A DNA stretch of 12,357 nt from the NCBI GenBank assembly GCA_024699205.1, contig JAILQA010000397.1, positions 1-12,357 on the forward strand, read 5' to 3'. The first letter of the stretch is position 1; every line of letters starts with the position of its first letter. Below the pieces are notes generated by a model. It made no database searches. It was not told the origin of the DNA and saw nothing but the letters and a program-made list of their open reading frames with translations. Source of the DNA: Treponema sp. GTDB taxonomy: Bacteria; Spirochaetota; Spirochaetia; Treponematales; Treponemataceae. Positions 1-6,005 of this stretch are shown in pieces. Made by a program: the position numbers and the translations under genes.

Positions 1-571
1 CGATTGTAGTAATCTTTGGATATCCGAATTCTTTAAGAACAGCTTTCTGAATCCACCAACCATTCTGGTTGTAATATGTATCTGAAGGAACTCCATCATA
101 TACACCATAGTTAGGAAGAGAATAGATGTGTTCTTTTACGATTTTACCGTTAGCATCTTTTTCTGAATCCTGGTCAATCATTTTTTTCCAAGCTGATTCA
201 TAATGTTTTCTAAGATTTGGAGCATACTCTTCTACGAGAGGCTTAAGATCCTGAAGACATCCAGCACCCTGGAATTTTTCTGAATCTACTTCAACGAGAT
301 CAGGAAGATCTCCAGAAGCGATAAGTACACCAATTTTCTGGTCTTTGTCACCAACTAAGATATCCCAAGAGAATGTTACTCCGAAATTATCTTCGATCCA
401 TTTGTAAGTCTTGTTGTCTGCTGGTGGCTGTTCTCTCTGCTGGATTGTGAATACAGAGATGTTCATTGGCTTGTTCTTACCTTTTTTAGCTTTTTTAGCT
501 TTTTTAGGTGCGGCAAACAACGCAGTTGCTAATAAAGAAACTATTAACAATGCAACGACTGATTTTTTCAT
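1..571 (-). CDS. ABC transporter extracellular solute-binding protein (LplA/YtcQ-like), 3' end outside window
   Basis: The first 190 codons are present; the rest lies beyond base 1. The start is ATG at 571-569, with a strong Shine-Dalgarno AAGGAGGA at 584-577. Residues 1-20 form a classical signal peptide (MKKS, hydrophobic core, ALFA then A), but there is no lipobox cysteine, so the mature protein appears to be free in the periplasm rather than a lipoprotein. A lysine-rich stretch (about 23-34) links it to the binding domain. Residues 36-190 resemble family-1 solute-binding proteins of the LplA/YtcQ type, which deliver carbohydrates to ABC importers: note ASGDLPDLVEV (85-95) and the Trp-rich NQNGWWIQKAVLKEFGYPK region (169-187). 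The substrate cannot be read from the sequence; permease and ATPase genes may lie downstream, outside the window. The upstream leader holds a promoter, two LacI-type operator-like sites and a large inverted repeat. Confidence 0.9.
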   Translation of the reverse strand, partial: MKKSVVALLIVSLLATALFAAPKKAKKAKKGKNKPMNISVFTIQQREQPPADNKTYKWIEDNFGVTFSWDILVGDKDQKIGVLIASGDLPDLVEVDSEKFQGAGCLQDLKPLVEEYAPNLRKHYESAWKKMIDQDSEKDANGKIVKEHIYSLPNYGVYDGVPSDTYYNQNGWWIQKAVLKEFGYPKITTI

Positions 572-655
572 AAAAGTCCTCCTTTTTTTTGACTTTCTTT
601 TTTTTGTTTTATCTTAATATCCTGTACTGTTTACAGAATAATAAAATGCAAAAAA

Positions 656-763
656 TTAGACATGTATTTTTATAAATGAGAAAATATGGAGGCTGGATTA
701 GAAAAAATAAGCACAATTTTTTCCTTTAATTAATCCACTTTATTTATAAAAATAAATGTCTAA
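656..763 (-). repeat. Long AT-rich inverted repeat in the binding-protein leader; possible attenuator/terminator hairpin
   Basis: Bases 656-676 and 743-763 are reverse complements over 21 bp with one mismatch (664 against 755). A second nested pairing lies inside: GGATTA at 695-700 with TAATCC at 731-736, and GAAAAAAT (701-708) with ATTTTTTC (716-723). Read on the minus strand, the outer stem ends in TGTCTAA followed directly by six T (655-650), the layout of an intrinsic terminator. The plus-strand side has no T tract. It would therefore fold in the RNA upstream of the binding-protein gene and could terminate or attenuate transcription. The structure is seen; the function is inferred. A small non-autonomous mobile element is an alternative, but no clean target duplication flanks it. 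Confidence 0.6.
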
Positions 764-771
764 CACAAAAA

Positions 772-783
772 GCAGTCGGTTGC
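772..783. promoter_or_regulatory. LacI-family operator-like site, distal (GCAGTCGGTTGC)
   Basis: This 12-mer is a slightly degenerate copy of the site at 805-816, with a central CG flanked by GCAG and TTGC. The direct repeat extends to 14 bases (AAGCA-TCGGTTGC with one difference). Its centre is 33 bp from the other, close to three helical turns. A LacI/PurR-type repressor is the expected binder from the GCAAnCGnTTGC pattern; no such regulator gene is in this window. Confidence 0.5.
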
Positions 784-804
784 TAAACAAGACCTAAAAT
801 TTAA

Positions 805-816
805 GCAATCGGTTGC
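805..816. promoter_or_regulatory. LacI/PurR-type operator-like site, proximal (GCAATCGGTTGC)
   Basis: The site fits GCAAnCGnTTGC, the dyad with central CG typical of LacI-family operators. On the minus strand it lies about +10 to +21 from the predicted transcription start of the binding-protein gene (near 825), where a bound repressor would block polymerase escape. Position, symmetry and duplication together support an operator; the regulator and its inducer sugar are unknown. Confidence 0.55.
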
Positions 817-831
817 CTTATGTATACAGAT

Positions 832-859
832 ATTATATCTCCAACTAAAAAAATTGCAA
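832..859 (-). promoter_or_regulatory. Sigma-70-type promoter of the binding-protein gene
   Basis: On the minus strand, TTGCAA (859-854) is followed after 16 bp by a perfect TATAAT (837-832). The predicted transcription start is near 825, giving a 5' leader of about 250 nt before the ATG at 571. The two operator-like sites and the inverted repeat are all inside that leader. Confidence 0.55.
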
Positions 860-999
860 TTAAAAAATCTCAAAAACATAACAAAAAGGTATAAAAATCG
901 AACAAAAATAGCATAAAATAAGGGAAATTCCCTAAATTAAATCGTTTAACAGTAGCATTTTTTGCCAAATTTTGCCTATAAAAGAACTAATAAAAAGAA

Positions 1000-1028
1000 C
1001 TGACAATACTCGATTCTTGGTGTATAAT
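1000..1028 (+). promoter_or_regulatory. Sigma-70-type promoter of adk
   Basis: CTGACA at 1000-1005 is followed after exactly 17 bp by TATAAT at 1023-1028, one base short of full consensus. Transcription would start near 1035, about 40 nt upstream of the adk ATG. No dedicated operator is evident close to it. Confidence 0.75.
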
Positions 1029-1075
1029 TATTAAACAATTTTTTAAGCGTTTTTTAGCGCACATTGGAGTTTTAT

Positions 1076-1702
1076 ATGAATAATTTTATTTTTTTAGGAC
1101 CACCGGGAGCAGGTAAAGGATCTTTGGCTGTAAAAGTTGCACAAGATTATAAAATCCCGCACATTTCAACAGGAGACATTTTCAGAGCAAATATAAAAAA
1201 TCAGACACCGCTCGGAATTAAGGTTAAGGCAATTATCGATTCAGGTTCTCTGGTTAGTGATGATTTGACCTGCGAACTCGTAAAAGACCGTCTTTCTCAG
1301 CCAGACTGTGCCAATGGTTATATTCTTGACGGTTTCCCACGCACAATTCCTCAGGCAGAAATGTTTGCAGAAATCTGCCCGGATGTAAAAGTTGTAAACT
1401 TTGTAATCAAAGACGAAATCGTAATCCGCCGACTTTCTACACGCCGAGTATGCAAGGCTTGTGGAGCAAACTTCAACGTTCTTACCCTTCCTCCAAAAGT
1501 TGAAGGCGTATGTGACAAATGTGGTGGCGAACTCTATCAGCGTGATGATGACAAACAGGAATCTATTCTTCACAGAATGGACGTTTACCGCGAGCAGACC
1601 GAACCTTTAATCAACTTCTACAAAAATAAGGGAACTATTACTGATTTGGATGCTTCTATTGAAACAGACATTCTTCTTGGAGAATTCAAAAAGATTTTCT
1701 AA
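1076..1702 (+). CDS. adk: Adenylate kinase, zinc-type LID
   Basis: This enzyme interconverts ATP + AMP with two ADP in the cytoplasm, keeping the adenylate pool balanced. At 208 residues it is the usual length for the long-form bacterial enzyme. Visible motifs are the P-loop GPPGAGKGS (8-16), the AMP-site segment STGDIFR (31-37), DGFPRT (85-90), the RRLSTRR segment (118-124), and a LID with four cysteines (C126, C129, C146, C149) expected to bind zinc. QRDDD (155-159) precedes the closing helix. I chose the ATG at 1076, which has GGAG at 1066-1069 six bases upstream, over an in-frame TTG at 1064 that overlaps that ribosome-binding site. The last P-loop residue is Ser rather than the usual Thr, a conservative change. 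The gene appears monocistronic, from its own promoter to the terminator at 1742-1817. Confidence 0.97.
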   Translation: MNNFIFLGPPGAGKGSLAVKVAQDYKIPHISTGDIFRANIKNQTPLGIKVKAIIDSGSLVSDDLTCELVKDRLSQPDCANGYILDGFPRTIPQAEMFAEICPDVKVVNFVIKDEIVIRRLSTRRVCKACGANFNVLTLPPKVEGVCDKCGGELYQRDDDKQESILHRMDVYREQTEPLINFYKNKGTITDLDASIETDILLGEFKKIF

Positions 1703-1741
1703 GATTTAGATTAAGATTTAAAATCACTAAAAAAGCACTTG

Positions 1742-1817
1742 TTGAGCTGCAACAGAAAATGCCAGAAAAGGCAAGCTGCTGATTTTATTTTATCAGCAGT
1801 TCAAAGTTGCAGCTCAA
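1742..1817. terminator. Nested, probably bidirectional terminator between adk and the minus-strand operon
   Basis: A perfect 12-bp outer stem pairs TTGAGCTGCAAC (1742-1753) with GTTGCAGCTCAA (1806-1817). On the plus strand it is followed by TTTTATTT, suiting termination of adk. On the minus strand a run of six T follows a few bases beyond the stem. Inside are two smaller hairpins: TGCC/GGCA (1760-1773), and CTGCTGAT (1776-1783) with ATCAGCAG (1792-1799). The stop codon of the minus-strand envelope gene (1787-1785) lies in the loop of the latter, so the last codons of that gene form part of the structure. Confidence 0.75.
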
Positions 1818-4766
1818 TTTTATTTCCTTAGTCCGCAGATAATATTGAAAAGTCACATTTGTAACCAGCTGGTCTACGGCAAACTTTCCTGCAACAGGCG
1901 TTGTATACAATTCCAGATTTACAAAAACGCTGTCGTTCATGTAACAATTTGAAAGAACATCATAAAAACGGGTAAAATCACGCAGGTCCGGAAGTACAAT
2001 TGTATTTGTGTCATAATCAAGCGCAACTTCATAACCGCCGTACAAACCAAAACGTGGAAAATAAATATTTATTTTATTAAAACCGGTCTGAAGCTCTTTT
2101 CCCAAAAGAAGCATTTTTGACTGAGTTTTCAAAGCAGTTCCATTTGTATAAAATAATTCAGCTGAAAGAGAAAGAGGAAAACTCAAAATCCAGCCTTTAT
2201 AATTTTGGAAAGGCATAATATAGGGGATTTCCACAAGAGCATACATACCAAGATTAATCTGTGTTGGGGAATAAGGCCAGCGCCACTGCTGCTGCAATTC
2301 CATAAGATTCAAATCCCAGGTAGCTGTGATAAGCATTCCCGTTTCAAGTCCCATTTTTTTGAGTGGAGAAAGTCCATACTGATGAAGATTTGTGTATTCC
2401 ACCGAAAAAATGCTCTGCCAGCTGCGGTAAGAATCTGTCAAAGAAGGCCAATTAGTCAAATCAGGATAATAATCTTTCTGATGCGAATCCCAATACGAAG
2501 TTGACCCCGTAAAAGCTTCCATAAGCTCCATTTTTATACGTCTGAAAGTCATTCTGCACGGAAGTTCAAGTTTGCCCCTCAAAATTGCCTTAAAATCATA
2601 TTCACCATCAGGATTAAATTTATACAAGCCGCCCAGAGAAATATCTGCCGGAGTTGAAGAATTGACTGCATAAGCACAAAAAGCAATATCCTTATCATTA
2701 AAATTCTTCTGAGCCTTGAGTTCTTCCTTGGATTTTTCTGTTCCATTAAAAAGTTTTGTAAATTCCAAAGGAAGAATCATTGCACCGGCAGAAAGGAAGA
2801 TTTTATTATTTGCAAAAGGATCCGACTGAGTCTGAAAAGTTACGCCAAGACCCGGGTGAAATTCGAGTTCCTTTTCAAAATTTATGTCGTAAACAGGGAA
2901 AAAAGGTTTCCAGTCGCCCTTAAACATCAGCCCCCAGGGATTATATTTTGAAATTTCATAATTTTCCAGGAAGAGCTGACTTTCTTTTTTTTGATTTTCC
3001 TTCTGCTGATTTTCTTTTTGTACAATTTCCGGCTTTTTTTCTAAAGATTTCAGCGGAAAAACAATATCTGCAACTAAAATTTCAGCCGGAGAATAAGAAA
3101 GATTTTTTATATCAGTATAACGAAATTCATCGCAATTGAATTTATGCGCAAAATAATAAAGTTTATCATCAAAAATGATTCCATCGTTTATACCGCCCGA
3201 AAAATCCTGATCGAGAACAAAAGCCTCAACCGGCACATAATCCCCCTCATAAGTTGAATCAGATAATTTTTCGAGAATAAGAGCCCCTGTACGGGCAAAA
3301 GAAGCTTCATTCTGCAAAATAAAATCAAAGAGTAAAAGGCTGCGTTTTTTATCTGCCGCCTGCTTTGTTTTCAGACCATCAATTCTTCGCAAATTATGAA
3401 TCTTTAAAATTTCATCGCAATAACGAATTTGAAAATACTGTCTGCTGCCACTTGTATAATTATAAATGCCCGTGAACCACTGATTATTTTTGCAAAAAAG
3501 AGCCGCTACCGTGTTTTTATCAAGAATCGTTTTAGAATAAATGCCAATCTCATCAGAAAAGTCTTCTCTGCCAAAAGCATTTTCTACATCTTCTAACAGA
3601 AGATTTTCCTTCCATTCAGGAAGATGTCTGGCAGAAACAAAAGCCCTCTCCTTTAAATCATAAAGCTCGGTAATATTTTTCTTTAAGTTTTCGCGATTTG
3701 CTTTTCGAATATAAGAAATTATAAGATATCGCCCATCTGGAGTTGTATAAAGATTTGTGACATCAGCCGCAAGAAACAAAAATTGCCGGAGTTTAATATT
3801 GCTGTAATCATCATAAATATCGACTTCCTGCTTTAATTTATCGTACCAGACAAAACCATAAGGTGTATGCATTAAAAACTTGTAAACACTGTCATTATCA
3901 AAATCAAAGAAAAAAGAGGAATTATCTTCAATGACCTGAGGTTGAGGAATTGATTCCAAAAAATCATTCCAAACCTCTTCAATCTGCTGCCCGTAAATCT
4001 GCTCAAAAATCCACTTATTCATTTTGAAAAAATGGATTTTACCACTTTCTGCCCAAAATTGAAGAAACTTTTCTATTCCCCAGCGCTGCTGAATATAAGC
4101 ACAAAAAGCAGAACCGGCAATCTGAGAAAACTTTTCTCCGGGATATATATCCATAGCCCCGTTAAGCTGCATTAAAGAAGGAAATATATTTTCCAGCTTC
4201 ATCTGCATGAGAATCTGAAGATTCCAGTTGTCATTCAAAAGACCAATTCCATCTTCCTCCAGATTTGCATTTATCGCCCCTTCCAGAAAAGAAAAAGGCA
4301 TATTCATAAGCGCTACCGGCTGAAAAGAATCTCCACCTATGATTTTTGAAGCCTTCTGGACAAACTCACTCTTTACCGACTGACTCACAGCCCTGATTAC
4401 TTCATAACGGAACAAATCCAGCAAGCCAGCAGAAAAAACTTCCTGTTCCAGCTGCTTTTTTCCTTCGTAAACAATTATTCTATTGTAAGGAACCGGCGAA
4501 TACCGCACAGAAAGCACATCTGAATCAGGAGAAATAACTACAAGAGTTTTAAAATCGTAATCGTTTTCAAAATCTTTTTTTGCCTGAAGATAAAAATTGT
4601 CGGCCTTATCGGCGAGAGCTTTTGCAGTACGGGTAGATTCCTTTGAAAAAAGAAAATCAAAATATTGCGTAGAAAGTGAATAAACCTTGCGGGGAAGTCC
4701 CATAACTCCCGCAAAAACACTTATCGCGAAAAAAAATACTAGCGCACTGCAAAAAAGCCTTTTCAT
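1785..4766 (-). CDS. Large envelope protein: degenerate peptidase-MA-like domain, TolB-like propeller, predicted beta-barrel
   Basis: This 993-residue protein has a signal peptide (1-23). Residues 50-275 match the plan of peptidase-MA-like domains that precede TolB-type propellers in exported proteins: SPVPYNRIIVYEG (90-102), a helix where HExxH should be, FLEGAI (160-165), GSAFCAYIQQRWGIEKFLQFW (218-238) and IYGQQIEEVWNDF (257-269). The catalytic HExxH is replaced by YEVIR (121-125), so it is probably not an active zinc protease. Residues about 290-570 contain propeller-like strands, including the PD40-like TTPDGRYLIISY (341-352). A charged QKEN-repeat linker (577-600) leads to about 390 residues of alternating aromatic strands that look like an outer-membrane barrel. 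The final residue is Lys, not the aromatic common in porins. The start ATG lacks a clear Shine-Dalgarno and lies 10 bases after argD, suggesting translational coupling. No function is established; assembly or transport at the outer membrane is a guess. Confidence 0.85.
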   Translation of the reverse strand: MKRLFCSALVFFFAISVFAGVMGLPRKVYSLSTQYFDFLFSKESTRTAKALADKADNFYLQAKKDFENDYDFKTLVVISPDSDVLSVRYSPVPYNRIIVYEGKKQLEQEVFSAGLLDLFRYEVIRAVSQSVKSEFVQKASKIIGGDSFQPVALMNMPFSFLEGAINANLEEDGIGLLNDNWNLQILMQMKLENIFPSLMQLNGAMDIYPGEKFSQIAGSAFCAYIQQRWGIEKFLQFWAESGKIHFFKMNKWIFEQIYGQQIEEVWNDFLESIPQPQVIEDNSSFFFDFDNDSVYKFLMHTPYGFVWYDKLKQEVDIYDDYSNIKLRQFLFLAADVTNLYTTPDGRYLIISYIRKANRENLKKNITELYDLKERAFVSARHLPEWKENLLLEDVENAFGREDFSDEIGIYSKTILDKNTVAALFCKNNQWFTGIYNYTSGSRQYFQIRYCDEILKIHNLRRIDGLKTKQAADKKRSLLLFDFILQNEASFARTGALILEKLSDSTYEGDYVPVEAFVLDQDFSGGINDGIIFDDKLYYFAHKFNCDEFRYTDIKNLSYSPAEILVADIVFPLKSLEKKPEIVQKENQQKENQKKESQLFLENYEISKYNPWGLMFKGDWKPFFPVYDINFEKELEFHPGLGVTFQTQSDPFANNKIFLSAGAMILPLEFTKLFNGTEKSKEELKAQKNFNDKDIAFCAYAVNSSTPADISLGGLYKFNPDGEYDFKAILRGKLELPCRMTFRRIKMELMEAFTGSTSYWDSHQKDYYPDLTNWPSLTDSYRSWQSIFSVEYTNLHQYGLSPLKKMGLETGMLITATWDLNLMELQQQWRWPYSPTQINLGMYALVEIPYIMPFQNYKGWILSFPLSLSAELFYTNGTALKTQSKMLLLGKELQTGFNKINIYFPRFGLYGGYEVALDYDTNTIVLPDLRDFTRFYDVLSNCYMNDSVFVNLELYTTPVAGKFAVDQLVTNVTFQYYLRTKEIKLSCNFELLIK

Positions 4767-4776
4767 CTATTGTTTA

Positions 4777-5952
4777 TTATTTATTGCAGAACTCTTGCAG
4801 AACTTCTTTGTAAATCTTCAAGCCTTCTTCAATTTCTTTGTCAGAAATATTCAGCGGAGGAAGGAATCTGACAACATCACTGCCAGCAACTGTCGTACAA
4901 AGGCCTTTTTCAAGACATCGCACTTCAATGTCAAAAGGTTTTATAGAAGAATCAATCTGTGTTCCAATCATAAGACCTTTTCCCCTGACATCTTTTACAA
5001 TAGGAAGATTCCAGCTGGCAATTGCACCACGGATATAATCGCCGGCATAATTTACTCTGTCAAGGAAGAACATATTGCTTACAGTTTCTGCAACTACACA
5101 TCCTGCTGCACAGGCAAGAGGATTTCCTGCAAAGGTAGACTGATGGTCACCTGCTACAAAAACATCAGCAGCTTTACCGCGGAAAAGACAGGCACCCATC
5201 GGAATACCGCCTGCAATTCCCTTGGCTAAAGTTACAACTTCCGGTTCAAAACCAAGCTGTTCACTTGCAAGGAAGGTTCCTGTTCGACCAATTCCAGTCT
5301 GAACTTCATCTGCCATTACAATTGCCCCAGCTTCCCTTGCTGCCGCAGCCGCCGCCTTTGCCCATTCCGGCTCAATAAGATTTACACCGCCCTCTCCCTG
5401 AATACATTCTATAAAAAGAGCCGCAGTAGTATCATCAAAAGCAGTTTTTATTGCTTCATAATCGTTTGCCTTAATTGTTTTAAAACCCTGAGGATATGGA
5501 GCAAAGCAATCTGGATGGAACCTGTTCTGACCAGTTGCAGTCAAAGTTGCCAGAGTTCTGCCGTGGAAGGAAGATTCCAGAGTAACGATTGTCTTTCGTT
5601 TGTCGCCGCCATTGAGCTGACCATATTTTCTGGCAAGTTTGATTGCCGCTTCATTTGCTTCTGCCCCGGAATTACCAAAATATCCGCGTTCAAAACCAGT
5701 GATGGCAAGAAGTTCATCTGCAAAAACAAGTCCTACATCCGAAAAATAATAATTTGAAATATGGATTTCGCGTTTAGCCTGTTCGCTGATTGCCTTTACA
5801 AGAGGCTTATAATTGTGACCAAGGCAGTTAACTCCAATTCCTGCAATAAAATCGATATATTTTTTACCGTTTGCATCCCAAAGAGTTGAGCCCTTGCCCT
5901 TTACAAAAGTAACATCAAAGCTTCCATAGTTATTTAAAATCTTTTTCTCCAT
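4777..5952 (-). CDS. argD: Acetylornithine/ornithine-type aminotransferase (class III, PLP)
   Basis: The product is a class-III pyridoxal-phosphate aminotransferase, most likely acetylornithine transaminase of arginine biosynthesis (N-acetylglutamate semialdehyde + glutamate to N-acetylornithine + 2-oxoglutarate). Diagnostic parts are FGNSGAEANEAAIKLAR (92-108), SSFHGRT (127-133), ECIQGEGGV (182-190), ADEVQTGIGRTG (214-225) with the cofactor Asp215, the Schiff-base lysine K244 in TLAKGIAGG, and STFAGNPLACA (272-282). The 391 residues match the family. I prefer the ATG at 5952, preceded by GGAGG (5965-5961) with 8-bp spacing; an in-frame GTG at 5979 would add nine residues not typical of the family. 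Two stop codons follow in tandem. It is third in the operon, 53 bp after the ABC-F gene. No other arginine genes are nearby, so a related omega-amino-acid substrate cannot be excluded. Confidence 0.92.
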   Translation of the reverse strand: MEKKILNNYGSFDVTFVKGKGSTLWDANGKKYIDFIAGIGVNCLGHNYKPLVKAISEQAKREIHISNYYFSDVGLVFADELLAITGFERGYFGNSGAEANEAAIKLARKYGQLNGGDKRKTIVTLESSFHGRTLATLTATGQNRFHPDCFAPYPQGFKTIKANDYEAIKTAFDDTTAALFIECIQGEGGVNLIEPEWAKAAAAAAREAGAIVMADEVQTGIGRTGTFLASEQLGFEPEVVTLAKGIAGGIPMGACLFRGKAADVFVAGDHQSTFAGNPLACAAGCVVAETVSNMFFLDRVNYAGDYIRGAIASWNLPIVKDVRGKGLMIGTQIDSSIKPFDIEVRCLEKGLCTTVAGSDVVRFLPPLNISDKEIEEGLKIYKEVLQEFCNK

Positions 5953-5960
5953 ATTTATTG

Positions 5961-5965
5961 CCTCC
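5961..5965 (-). promoter_or_regulatory. Ribosome-binding site that decides the argD start
   Basis: GGAGG on the minus strand sits 8 bases before the ATG at 5952-5950. The competing upstream GTG (5979-5977) has only AAGGTG five bases before it. The strong site is inside the longer reading frame, which argues that the shorter protein is the main product. Confidence 0.65.
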
Positions 5966-6005
5966 ACGCATTTATTCACATAATCACCTTATGATTTTAT
6001 TCTTT

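Larger units (their letters stand above)
572..1075. other. Divergent intergenic region between the binding-protein gene and adk (about 500 bp)
   Basis: This AT-rich region has no convincing gene on either strand. It holds the leader and control region of the minus-strand binding-protein gene (inverted repeat 656-763, two operator-like sites 772-783 and 805-816, promoter 832-859) and the plus-strand adk promoter (1000-1028). It also contains a short dyad AGGGAA-A-TTCCCT at 921-933 and a tandem TTTGCC repeat near 960-976, for which I have no assigned role. Between about 860 and 920 I see only A/T-rich sequence. Confidence 0.7.

Noticed and set aside
656..763. MITE or IS remnant
   Set aside because: The terminal repeats are suggestive, but there is no clear target duplication, no transposase fragment and no second copy in the window. 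Kept as an alternative only.
770..817. Two 14-base direct repeats as the beginning of a CRISPR or iteron array
   Set aside because: Only two copies exist, each short and internally palindromic, and they sit just after a promoter. Operators explain them better.
1241..1573. Minus-strand open frame of 110 codons inside adk
   Set aside because: It is antisense to a well-conserved enzyme, has no recognisable domain, and lacks its own regulatory signals.
4687..5229. Plus-strand 180-codon frame across argD and the envelope gene
   Set aside because: Antisense to two coding regions with clear protein families; no similarity or start signal.
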